From an uncultured Oscillospiraceae bacterium (GTDB lineage: Bacteria > Bacillota > Clostridia > Oscillospirales > Oscillospiraceae), in assembly GCA_947584295.1 (NCBI GenBank), contig CANPWM010000012.1, positions 1 through 45,679 on the forward strand: DNA of 45,679 bases, read 5' to 3'. A program made the translations under genes and the position numbers. Below, one piece after another: positions 15,201 to 22,742 of the stretch. Position 1 is the first letter of the stretch. Each line of letters begins with the position of its first letter. The notes beneath the pieces are model-generated. The model was not told the DNA's origin. It worked only from the letters and a program-made list of their open reading frames with translations, and did not search any database.

Positions 15201-18200
15201 ATTGGCCAACGGGGAGGCCCTTGATGGTCACGGAGCCGGTATCGCTGTTGGACAGCGTGACGGTGACATCGGCTTCGCCGTGTTCGTTGAACACCGCAGA
15301 ACCGCCGCCTATAACGGTGAAGCTGGTACCGCCTTTAATCAGGTTCTCCGGGGCCTTGACGGTGAAGGTGAAGGTCTGGCTGACCTTGACGTTTGTGCCG
15401 CCCGTGACGTTCTTTGTGATGGTCAGGTCGCCGGTGTCGTACTTATTCGTAATCGCAACGATCTCGGTACTGCCGCCCGTGATCGAAACGGTCTTGGAGG
15501 CCGCACCATCGACCGTGTAATTTGCCGCCATTTCTGTCTCTTCAACCGTATAGGTTCCGGCGGGCAGGTTCGCAATGGTCACGGTCTTGGAAAGATCGGT
15601 ACCCATAACGATCGTTACTGTGGCCTTGTCGCCGTTAAAGGTGATATCAGATGCCCCGGTAACGGTGAATTTAGTGCCGTCCGCGATCTTGTCCGCAGGG
15701 GCGGTGATGGTGAAGGTGAATTCCTTGCCACTCGCGGAGGCAATGCCGTCAACGGTCTTGGTAATTTTCAGCGTGCCGGTCTGGTAGGTGTTGGTGAAGG
15801 TGATTTCTTCGCCGTCTTGGTCAAGCGTAACGGATTTGGTTTCCGCGTCAGCTTTATAGCCGTCCACTTTGGCTTCGGTGACGGTGTATGTGCCGATGGG
15901 GAGGCCGGTGATGGTCTTTGTGCCACTCGTGCCTGTGACGGTGAACGTCACATTCCCGGATTTACCATCTTTATCGAAGGTAACATCGCCATATGTCTCT
16001 CCGGCAACTTTTGCCACCGTGTCGCCTGTTGCCCGGACGGTAAAGGTAAAGGTGCCGTTGGTGGGGACGGCGGGGCCGCTGCCGGTGACGGTCTTTCTGA
16101 TGGTCAGATTGCCGGTCTTATGGGTATTGGTGACGGTGGCGATAGCCGTTCCGCCTTCGGTAACATTAACGCCAGTAGAGGGAGCATCGTCTGGAGCATA
16201 CGTCGTATTGTAGTCGGACAGGTCTGCGGTGTTTTCCTCCACCTTATAATAGCCGGTGGGGAGGCCAGCAATGGTAACGCTCTTGGTGAGGGAGGTGTCC
16301 ATTTCAATCGTTACCGTAGCCTGGTTGTTCTTAAAGGTGGCTGATCCGAATGTGGTATCGTCCGCGATTTTACCCGCAGGCGCGGTGACGGTGAAGGTGA
16401 ATACCTGACCACTCGCGGAGGCAACGCCCGCGACCGTCTTTGTGATGGTCAGGCTGCCGGTGGGCTGGTTGTAGGTGTTGGTGAAAGTGATTTCTTCGCC
16501 GTCTTGGTCAAGCGTAACGTTGTGGGACGCCGGATCCGGCGTATAGTGAGTTTTTGCAGTCTCTTCAACGGTGTAATTGCCAATGGGGAGGTTTTCGATG
16601 GTAACGGAACCCTCTTTACTTGCGGTGGTAATCGTCACCGTGGCGGAAACGCCGTTTGCATCAAAGTGAACGCTGTCAAATGTCTTATTGGCAACTTTTG
16701 CCACCGTGTCTCCTGCTGCCTTGATGGTAAAAGTAAAGGTATCAGAGGCAGGGGCGTTTGTGCCGGTGACCTTCTTTGTGATTTTCAAATTGCCGGTGAG
16801 GAAGGTATTGGTGACGGCGGCTGTCGTCGTTCCGTCCTCGGTAATCGCGGCGGTGAAGGCGTTCTCTCCGCTGGTTCTGGTTACATTGTCGCCAGTGACG
16901 TTGAATTCATAACCGGCGGGGACATCTTCGGTGACGGTGTAAGTGCCGATGGGGAGGTTTTCGATGGTAACACTCGCCGCGTCATTTTTCACCGTGACCG
17001 TGAGGGTCGTGTCATCAGTCCGTGTAACGCCAGAGCCGTAAGACGTACTCGTAAACGTCACGCCGGTGGGGGCCTTGACGGTAAACTCAAACGACCACTC
17101 TGAGGGCGCGTTTGTGCCGGTGACGGTCTTGGTGATGGTCAGCTTGCCGGTGGGGGCGGGGTACGTGTTGGTGACGGTAACTTCGTTGCTACCGGCTTTG
17201 ATTGTGCCAGAGCCGCCAGAAGTAATAGAGGAAGTTGACCCATCACCCGGATCGGTTTCCTCTACGGTGTATTCCGCGCCGACAGGAAGATCTTTAATGG
17301 TGACAGAGGCACCTTTTTGGAGGCTCAGCGTAACAACAGTGGCAGAGGTTCTTGTCGCTGTTGCGGTTCCGACGATATCGGTACTCAGTGTTTCGGGGAA
17401 TTCTCCCTTTGTCAAGGTCACGGTGATGGTGAAGTCTTTGCCGTCGCCCTTACTGGTATTACTCGGCGCGACTTCCTTTGTAACGGTCAGGCTGCCGGTG
17501 TTGTAGGTATTTTCTATGGTGACGGCGGTCTTGTAGTTGCCTTCACTGGTGGGGTCGGCGTCGATACCGGCGCCGCTCAGCGTACCGTCAGCGCCAAGTG
17601 TAACGGTGATAGTTTTCGCGGTGGTGTTATAGGTCATGCCTGCCGCTGAACCGCCGGTTTCTGTGATGGTGATGGTATAGGTTCCGGGGCTGGCTATTGT
17701 ATCGCCTTTGCCAAAGGTGATTAAGGCTGTATCCTTGTGGTCGGGAGTAGATTTGTTTATGGTTATAGTCCCAGGCGCAACGGTGGTATCACCGGTAGAT
17801 GTGACCGTAAACTTGAAGTCCCCATGATCCAGATTCCAGGCGTCATCGCCTTTTATGGTCTTGGTGACCTCCACCGTCAACTGCGGAATGATGGTGTAGT
17901 TGAAAGTAATCGTGCCAAAGTCGATGGTGACGCCGGTTTTACCGCCTTTGCCGCCGGACGTGTCCACGTCCTCCAGCTTGGGATTAACGGTAATGGTATA
18001 TTTGCCGGGTTTGGTAAGCTTAATGTCCGAAAGTTCGCTCTGGGTATATTTCGTTCTCCCAATATTTTCCGGCCCGCTGACTTCAACGTAATAACTTAAT
18101 TTATCACGAGCAGCGGTCACACTTGTTCCTTTTGCGCCGAAAATGCTCTCCCAGCCGGTCTGGTCACTTCTTCCGCTACCGTTTGTATATCCTCCATCTG

Positions 18201-20259
18201 TCAAGTTGACTGCTATATTGCTAAAATCAGGGGAGCTGCCGCCCGCCTTATACAATACGACCTGATCTGTTGCGCCAGTTATTTTTGACCAGATGGCGTC
18301 AACACTGTAAACGCCGTGGGAATCTCCGTATTCAACCTGATTATTTGCCCCTGTCACTCTTCCGCCAGCCGGGGCGACAAAATAATCTTTGTTCGGATCA
18401 TCTCCCTTATTTGCGTTCTTGTTAAACCAGCCGATGAAATCCCAGCCATCAACCGGCGTATTGGGTGCCTCAACCGTCAGGGGTTTATTATCGCCCTTGT
18501 AATGACCGCCATCAAGAACGGCATATTTCAGCCATGTCTCATTTGAGTTATACCCGTTTAAGCCAAGCTTCGCTCCCGCTCCGCCGCTCTGTGTAAACCA
18601 CTGGAGGGGGTCGTCTCCCTCGGCGCCGGGGAATTTTGCTCCCGCAAGCTGCATGGTATAGCCATAGAGGCCGCGATTGCCGGTGGAATTATCCGCCTTA
18701 ACCCAAATGGCATAAAGGTCAGAATCCTCACACTCGAACGGCTCATTTTGTTTTTGCGCCGAATTCCCCTCAGAACCGGTCGGATATGCGTAGATATTAC
18801 GCGTCCCATTATCATCTCCGCCAATGTTGACTACGGGGTATTTTATGTCCTTATAATTATATTCTCCCGATTCATTATAACTTAAATTTGTACCATCATT
18901 GCTCCAGCCGACAAAATAATATGTTGAACTTGTTCCAATTACGCCTTTTTGGTAACCAGCAAATTTGTCACTGGAAGTCGTAATCGTATCACCCTCGAAC
19001 GCCCATTGGGGAATACCCCCGATTTCCAGAACGCCATTTTTTTCCGAATCGGTGTCGGTATACGCAAAATCTTTATCATAAAGTCCCGAAAATTCCGAAT
19101 CGTTCGGCAGATTCAGGTGATAGGTCGCGCCGGTGGGGGAGGGAGGCAGAGGCGCGCTGCCAATAAATTTGTTTGTAAAGGTTACATTATGAAGATATTT
19201 ATTGGCGTTATTCTCCTGAACTTTCCATGTGTATTCCTTTTCGGTTCCATTTCCGTTATTGGCATCATTGGCATTATAAGTAGTTTCTTTGCTTGCAGTT
19301 CCAATGTCTTTGATTTCAACTGAATAATGTGTACTTGTAGTTGTGTAATTCGTCTTTTTTTCTTGTGTAACTACATAATTGTTTGCAGTTGGCAGATACA
19401 ATATTTTAGAGTCACCATCGCCTAACTTGATTTCGGCACTTTTCCCGTTTGTGAATTGTACTCCGCTAATTTCCTGCGTAAACGAATTGTTTGATGTAAT
19501 TGTATATGTAAATTCAGTTTTGCTTGAAGTTTCGTCCTCTATATTATTGATTATTTCAAGAGGGAATGTTCCCGAAGGAGTCTCATCTGTCGAGCCGCCA
19601 AATGTAATACCCTTGCCGTACTCTTTACCAAGTCGAACATCTTTGTTGGCTTTCACAGTTATATCAAGGAAGTTGTCCAGGGTCTTTTTTGCATTTGAGT
19701 GTTCTGTTACAGGAAATTGTACCCATAAGGTGATTGTGTCATTTGCGTTTACCTTGTAACTTCCGTCCGTTGCAGCAACGTTAAATTTAATTTCTCTCTC
19801 CGATTCGGAACTCATTGTAATATTCGGATTTGACGTTTCATATGCATATATTTTGAACTGTTCATTGTCCGCGTTCCCATTGTTGTGATTTTCCAGCTGT
19901 ATTTGGCCATTGTAGTCCTTATATAGAGTACTCCCATCTGGATATTTTTCATTTGGACCATGGCTGGTATTATAATTATGAATCTTAAAAGCGTCTGTAC
20001 CGTTTTTAAGAGCAATTTCTTGAGAAAATGTTACAATAATTTTATATCTTATAACTGAACCGGGATAGTAAGGGGCCGAGGTAATTTCCTCTTCGCTAAA
20101 TTGAATTCCGGGGTTCTCGGTAGTGCCTTTTGCCAGATAAATCCCGTCTGCACCGACACCTGTCCCTCCCGCCGCCTTTGCCGTGGTGCGCAGAACCGGC
20201 GCTAAAGAGGCAATCATTGCGACCGCCAATACCATTGCCAACAATTTCCTGAATTTCAC
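12298..20259 (-). CDS. Giant SLH-anchored surface protein with ~14 CnaB/SpaA-like domains
   Basis: A 2653-residue secreted wall protein. I start at GTG 20257-20259: GGGAGGG lies 7 bases upstream and the product then begins with a standard signal peptide (KFRKLLAMVLAVAMIASLAPV, cut near AKAA). ATG 20293-20295 would add 12 charged residues. Residues about 31-790 form a unique head, Asn/Thr/Tyr-rich, with two InlB-like FVGW/FIGW segments. About 790-2400 holds 14 tandem Ig-like repeats of about 110-125 residues. Each opens with a strand such as LTITKTV, has YTVEE or YTVTE near the middle and ends TNTY; Lys, Glu and Asn in these places match CnaB-type isopeptide-bonding domains. A Gly-rich linker (about 2410) leads to SLH repeats with NITRAE and LLTRAE, which bind pyruvylated wall polymer. 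No sortase gene is near, consistent with SLH anchoring. Likely adhesin or stalk; ligand unknown. Confidence 0.93.
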   Translation of the reverse strand: MKFRKLLAMVLAVAMIASLAPVLRTTAKAAGGTGVGADGIYLAKGTTENPGIQFSEEEITSAPYYPGSVIRYKIIVTFSQEIALKNGTDAFKIHNYNTSHGPNEKYPDGSTLYKDYNGQIQLENHNNGNADNEQFKIYAYETSNPNITMSSESEREIKFNVAATDGSYKVNANDTITLWVQFPVTEHSNAKKTLDNFLDITVKANKDVRLGKEYGKGITFGGSTDETPSGTFPLEIINNIEDETSSKTEFTYTITSNNSFTQEISGVQFTNGKSAEIKLGDGDSKILYLPTANNYVVTQEKKTNYTTTSTHYSVEIKDIGTASKETTYNANDANNGNGTEKEYTWKVQENNANKYLHNVTFTNKFIGSAPLPPSPTGATYHLNLPNDSEFSGLYDKDFAYTDTDSEKNGVLEIGGIPQWAFEGDTITTSSDKFAGYQKGVIGTSSTYYFVGWSNDGTNLSYNESGEYNYKDIKYPVVNIGGDDNGTRNIYAYPTGSEGNSAQKQNEPFECEDSDLYAIWVKADNSTGNRGLYGYTMQLAGAKFPGAEGDDPLQWFTQSGGAGAKLGLNGYNSNETWLKYAVLDGGHYKGDNKPLTVEAPNTPVDGWDFIGWFNKNANKGDDPNKDYFVAPAGGRVTGANNQVEYGDSHGVYSVDAIWSKITGATDQVVLYKAGGSSPDFSNIAVNLTDGGYTNGSGRSDQTGWESIFGAKGTSVTAARDKLSYYVEVSGPENIGRTKYTQSELSDIKLTKPGKYTITVNPKLEDVDTSGGKGGKTGVTIDFGTITFNYTIIPQLTVEVTKTIKGDDAWNLDHGDFKFTVTSTGDTTVAPGTITINKSTPDHKDTALITFGKGDTIASPGTYTITITETGGSAAGMTYNTTAKTITVTLGADGTLSGAGIDADPTSEGNYKTAVTIENTYNTGSLTVTKEVAPSNTSKGDGKDFTITVTLTKGEFPETLSTDIVGTATATRTSATVVTLSLQKGASVTIKDLPVGAEYTVEETDPGDGSTSSITSGGSGTIKAGSNEVTVTNTYPAPTGKLTITKTVTGTNAPSEWSFEFTVKAPTGVTFTSTSYGSGVTRTDDTTLTVTVKNDAASVTIENLPIGTYTVTEDVPAGYEFNVTGDNVTRTSGENAFTAAITEDGTTTAAVTNTFLTGNLKITKKVTGTNAPASDTFTFTIKAAGDTVAKVANKTFDSVHFDANGVSATVTITTASKEGSVTIENLPIGNYTVEETAKTHYTPDPASHNVTLDQDGEEITFTNTYNQPTGSLTITKTVAGVASASGQVFTFTVTAPAGKIADDTTFGSATFKNNQATVTIEMDTSLTKSVTIAGLPTGYYKVEENTADLSDYNTTYAPDDAPSTGVNVTEGGTAIATVTNTHKTGNLTIRKTVTGSGPAVPTNGTFTFTVRATGDTVAKVAGETYGDVTFDKDGKSGNVTFTVTGTSGTKTITGLPIGTYTVTEAKVDGYKADAETKSVTLDQDGEEITFTNTYQTGTLKITKTVDGIASASGKEFTFTITAPADKIADGTKFTVTGASDITFNGDKATVTIVMGTDLSKTVTIANLPAGTYTVEETEMAANYTVDGAASKTVSITGGSTEIVAITNKYDTGDLTITKNVTGGTNVKVSQTFTFTVKAPENLIKGGTSFTVIGGGSAVFNEHGEADVTVTLSNSDTGSVTIKGLPVGQYTITEKEAQGYTIPGSVTVTVAKGTTPATATITNELQTAELKITKAELKHDPNVDLPTNPTFEFTVAFKDFPAGVTSFDLNVGGTSKTVTTADNTVIFTLEEKGSQTLAGVPGGIGFEVTEAFQSDEQGRHFTTEWFNRTGVVESDTEVNCTNTYHMLEKGNGALVIRKEAVGGQAGTVYQFKVTFTQGGNPYTGQIGGKTLGSDGSATFEMDDTANHSLVIQVPVGVTYKVEEVFASGERPKAISVGLEQNEAGDSTSGETASGTISQEFNYDSVIFTNRYLGDLKISKTVPQFDGGEVFTFTVTLPTGTYTYTGDKSGTISSGGTVTLKAGESITIQNLPAGSSYAVTEAGTANYTAEASVITGTIANNTTAAAAFTNNRNTGRLTVTKTLTGKLATSSDTFTFTVTLTGVGTGFTDTLDGVEFKDGVGTFTMGEGSRTITGLPVGAGFTVKEQDASGYVTTYNNDPANHDKAEGTISANPTTVTVNNDKPDTGTITIKKVVKNAPAADANKIFNFTITLYLDEDLTNVATDINGEHSGFNFTNGVAPFKLKNGDSVIGEGEVTVSEGRLFYKIEETADPNYTTTSTTSDANGNSGGSVVTGEFTQDSQNTIVTFTNTYNYGDLTITKKVTDDSGASHASDKFTFTITKVGDSTFNQTVEITGANSDTVSLPAGDYVVTETAGMGDSVAYQVGTSGSSAANAEVTITAGGTVTVTVTNTYYSGGGTGGTGGGTPSPDIDTSEHYGYIIGVTHTEVAPEQNITRAEIATILFRLLTDEARAANWSENSGFPDVKSGVWYNHAVAVLHKMGIILGDDNGNFNPDQNITRAEVAAMVVRFYEVAEGTVLNNRFTDVETTKWYAEAVLLADYYGLMQGDGDAFKPEDLLTRAEAMTVFNRLLGRKPHKDHLHKDMITWTDNTDKNKWYYAEVQEATNSHTCGNNVVIDGKIYETWSAITKMRDWAALEY
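15784..15832. repeat. Near-identical intragenic direct repeat, copy A
   Basis: This 49-bp stretch in the giant surface gene matches 16471-16519 with a single difference. It encodes the end of a CnaB-like domain (VTLDQDGEEITFTNTY). Such identity at the DNA level points to recent duplication or gene conversion. Confidence 0.8.
16471..16519. repeat. Near-identical intragenic direct repeat, copy B
   Basis: Partner of 15784-15832, separated by 687 bp (229 codons), the length of two CnaB-like domains. Recombination between the copies would add or remove exactly two domains in frame. Confidence 0.8.
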
Positions 20260-20298
20260 AACAATACCCTCCCGTTTTATTTGCTTCCAGCTCATTTT

Positions 20299-20338
20299 AG
20301 TACTCCCGGCGGGAGTACTGACCGGGGCCGGCCCCGGT
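20299..20338 (-). promoter_or_regulatory. Tandem palindromes in the leader of the giant surface gene
   Basis: Two adjacent perfect inverted repeats lie between the promoter and the start codons: AGTACTCCC/GGGAGTACT (20299-20307 with 20311-20319) and the 18-bp palindrome ACCGGGGCCGGCCCCGGT (20321-20338). In leftward RNA the first would hide the GGGAG in front of ATG 20295. They may be an attenuator or RNA switch, or operators at DNA level. Confidence 0.5.
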
Positions 20339-20358
20339 ACGCTTTTACACGCAAAATC

Positions 20359-20387
20359 ATTATAGTCCCGCTGTTTTGAAAATTCAA
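20359..20387 (-). promoter_or_regulatory. Sigma-A promoter of the giant surface gene
   Basis: On the minus strand TTGAAT and TATAAT are spaced by 17 bp. The predicted start near 20352 gives a leader of about 90 nt to the GTG start, holding the two palindromes. Confidence 0.8.
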
Positions 20388-20474
20388 TAGTTTACATAAA
20401 GATTTTTGAAAATTTTTCAGAATTTTCTCTGTTTGGACTAATTTGATTTTTGGTACAATCCATTTGCTGGGGGG

Positions 20475-21044
20475 TCACTTCTCCGATATCTCCCCGGTGA
20501 ACGCCCGGGGGGCGTGGGGGTTAAAGAGGACGGTGGTGACCGCCTGGGCCTTTTCACCGCCGGGGAGGATCACCGGCTGGCTGCTGATGGGGGTGAAGCC
20601 CAGCTTCTCGTGGAGGCGCCGGGAGGGGAGGTTGAAGTCGTAGTAGCCGGAGCTGATGTACTCCACGCCCCGGGCGTCGAACAGAAAGCCGATGACGGCG
20701 GTCAGGGCCTCGGCGGCGACGCCGCGTCGCCGGTAAGGGCCGGAGACGCAGAAGCTCAGGGCGCGGCCCGTCATGCCGCGTACCTCCGGCTCCTCGCCGA
20801 TCTCCGGGAAGTTATACACCACGATGTGGCCCACGACCTTGCGCTCCGCGCGCCACTCGATGGCGTAAAAACGCTTCTCCCGGTTCAGCAGCCACTCAAA
20901 GGCGCTTTTCACCCGCGCGGGGTCGGTGTAGGCCGTCGTGCCGCGCATGCGGCAGCTCTCCGGGTCCATGGCGTAGGCCGCCCAGTCCGGGAAGTCCGCC
21001 TCCAGCATATAACGGACGGTCAGCCGCTCCGTCTCCAGATACAT
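20475..21044 (-). CDS. GNAT-family N-acetyltransferase (RimJ/RimL type)
   Basis: The 189-residue protein starts MYLETERLTVRYMLEADFPDW, the usual opening of the GNAT subgroup that includes RimJ/RimL. The acetyl-CoA binding region reads SFCVSGPYRRRGVAAEALTA (the R/Q-x-x-G-x-A loop), and a C-terminal NLPSRRLHEKLGF segment matches the conserved N..S..L.EKLGF motif. Substrate is unknown; family members acetylate protein N-termini, antibiotics or small amines. I chose the start at 21044 because GAGGAGGA lies 7 bases upstream; a longer frame to 21092 would overlap the promoter. It has its own promoter (21083-21111) and is divergent from the germination cluster. Confidence 0.88.
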   Translation of the reverse strand: MYLETERLTVRYMLEADFPDWAAYAMDPESCRMRGTTAYTDPARVKSAFEWLLNREKRFYAIEWRAERKVVGHIVVYNFPEIGEEPEVRGMTGRALSFCVSGPYRRRGVAAEALTAVIGFLFDARGVEYISSGYYDFNLPSRRLHEKLGFTPISSQPVILPGGEKAQAVTTVLFNPHAPRAFTGEISEK

Positions 21045-21082
21045 ACCCGCTCCTCCTCGGTGATTGTTGCAGTTTTCGTATG

Positions 21083-21111
21083 ATTTTATCATTTAATGTG
21101 ACGCGTGTCAA
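21083..21111 (-). promoter_or_regulatory. Sigma-A promoter of the GNAT gene
   Basis: On the minus strand a consensus TTGACA and TAAAAT are spaced by 17 bp, about 40 bp upstream of the ATG at 21044. Confidence 0.8.
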
Positions 21112-21236
21112 TGGATTTAAGCCGAATTTTGAAAATATTGCATTTCAGCCGGGTTATGAAAAAATTACAAAATTAATTGTTTGCCGGGCCGGTCAAAATA
21201 AGGGGGAAATGACGATTTTGACGGGAGGGCGGTTCG

Positions 21237-22742
21237 ATGCTGAGAGGTAAGGCCAACGCCCCCGCGCCGCCGGAGATCGGCGAGGACGCGGCGGTGTCCG
21301 CCGCCGCGCTGGAGGCGGTGTTTCAGGGGTGCTATGATTTTGAGGCGCGGGACGTGAACATCGGCGGGGATACCCAGCGGAAGGCGCGGCTGTGCTTCAT
21401 CGACGGGCTGGTGTCCGGCTCCGACGTGGCCCAGCAGGTGATCCGGCCGCTGACCGATCCGGGGCGGTTCGGGGACGTCCGGGACGGCGGGGCGGTCATC
21501 GAGATGCTGCTGGGCGGGTCGGTGTACGTCTACACCGCCAAGCGCCGGGACAAGCTGGGGCCGCTGGCGGGGGATCTGCTGAACGGGTTCTGCGCGCTGA
21601 TCTTTGACAAGGAGCGGACGGCGGTGACCTTTGAGGTGAAAAGCCCCCAGCGGCGCAGTGTGGACGCGCCCAAGGAGGAGAAGGTCATCAAGGGGGCCAA
21701 GGACGCCTTTGTGGAGACCATGAAGGTGAACACCACCCTGGTGCGGCGGAAGGTACGCAATCCGCATTTGAAGATCAAATCCTTCAACCTGGGGCGGCGG
21801 GCGGACACGGCGGCGGCGCTTGTCTATATCGAGGGGTTCACAAACGAAGGGATCGTGGCGGAGGCCGCCCGGCGGCTGGAGGGGATCCGGGCCGAGGGGG
21901 TGCTGACCAGCGCCGTCATCGAGGAGAACATCGTGGACAATCCGCGCTCGCCGTTCCCGCAGATCATCAGCACGGAGCGGTCGGACAAGTTCTGCATGAA
22001 TCTGCTGGAGGGGCGGGTCGGCATCTTTGTGGACGGCCTGCCCCTGGGGTTTTTGGCGCCGGGGACGTTCTCGCAGTTCATGAAGGTGCCGGAGGATCAC
22101 GCGGGGCATTTTATCGTGGCCTCGGCCCTGACGCTGCTGCGGTATATGGCTGTGTTTTTGACGCTCCTGGCACCGGCCTTCTATGTGGCGGTGGCGATGT
22201 ATCACCAGGAGATGATCCCCACACGGCTGATGCAGTCTATGATCGAGGCCCGCGCCTCGGTGCCGTTCCCCACGGCGCTGGAGGTGATCCTGATGCTGTT
22301 GGCCTTTGAGCTTTTGCAGGAGGCGGGAATACGCCTGCCCAGCCCCATCGGGGAGACGGTGAGCATCATCGGCGCGCTGATTGTGGGGCAGTCGGCGGTG
22401 GAGGCCAGCGTCGTCTCCCCGGTGGTGGTGGTGGTCATCGCCCTGGCGGGGATCGCCGGGTACACCATGCCCAATCAGGATATGGGGTCGGCCCTGCGGC
22501 TGTGCCGGTTTTTGCTGGTGCTGGCGGCTATCGCCCTGGGTATGTTCGGCGTGGCGACGGCCTCGGCGATCCTCACCTGGCACCTGGCGGGCCTTGAGAG
22601 CTTCGGCGTGCCGTATATGTCGCCCTTCGCCGGGAGCGAGGGCCGGCACCTGAGCCGCGCCCTCCTGCGCCGGAGCATGACCGTGAAGCGCGACAGGGAG
22701 CCGGAGCTGAAAACCGGCGGCGGAGGGGAGGCAAAGCTGTGA
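21237..22742 (+). CDS. Spore germinant receptor subunit A (GerA family)
   Basis: Germinant receptors in the spore inner membrane sense nutrients and trigger release of Ca-dipicolinate. The 501-residue protein has the GerA-family plan: a soluble N-terminal region of about 290 residues (VIEMLLGGSVYVY, then NPHLKIKSFNLGRRADTAAALVYIEGF and the conserved ENIVDNPRSPFPQIISTERSDKF block), then a membrane domain (about 290-460) with TRLMQSMIEARASVPFPTALEV and SPIGETVSIIGALIVGQSAVEA, which are highly conserved GerA motifs. GGGAGGGCGG precedes ATG 21237. It overlaps the next gene by 4 bp. It is likely under forespore sigma-G, but I could not pick a convincing promoter in the 192-bp divergent gap. SpoVAF is a related alternative; the neighbouring C and B subunits favour a receptor. 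Confidence 0.93.
   Translation: MLRGKANAPAPPEIGEDAAVSAAALEAVFQGCYDFEARDVNIGGDTQRKARLCFIDGLVSGSDVAQQVIRPLTDPGRFGDVRDGGAVIEMLLGGSVYVYTAKRRDKLGPLAGDLLNGFCALIFDKERTAVTFEVKSPQRRSVDAPKEEKVIKGAKDAFVETMKVNTTLVRRKVRNPHLKIKSFNLGRRADTAAALVYIEGFTNEGIVAEAARRLEGIRAEGVLTSAVIEENIVDNPRSPFPQIISTERSDKFCMNLLEGRVGIFVDGLPLGFLAPGTFSQFMKVPEDHAGHFIVASALTLLRYMAVFLTLLAPAFYVAVAMYHQEMIPTRLMQSMIEARASVPFPTALEVILMLLAFELLQEAGIRLPSPIGETVSIIGALIVGQSAVEASVVSPVVVVVIALAGIAGYTMPNQDMGSALRLCRFLLVLAAIALGMFGVATASAILTWHLAGLESFGVPYMSPFAGSEGRHLSRALLRRSMTVKRDREPELKTGGGGEAKL

Noticed and set aside
14449-16344. Long rightward frame inside the giant surface gene
   Set aside because: It mirrors the repeated Thr/Val codons of the CnaB-like domains; no start signals and no recognisable protein.
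12298-20259. Possible CRISPR or tandem repeat array in the 8-kb block
   Set aside because: The repeats are in-frame protein domains of about 110 codons with diverged DNA, not short direct repeats with unique spacers.
20260-20295. ATG 20295 as start of the giant surface protein
   Set aside because: Kept only as an alternative: its GGGAG is inside a hairpin and it adds a charged stretch before a standard signal peptide, while GTG 20259 has a better ribosome site.
21112-21236. Sigma-G promoter for the germination operon
   Set aside because: Sporulation control is expected, but no pair of -35/-10 elements with correct spacing stood out in the AT-rich gap.
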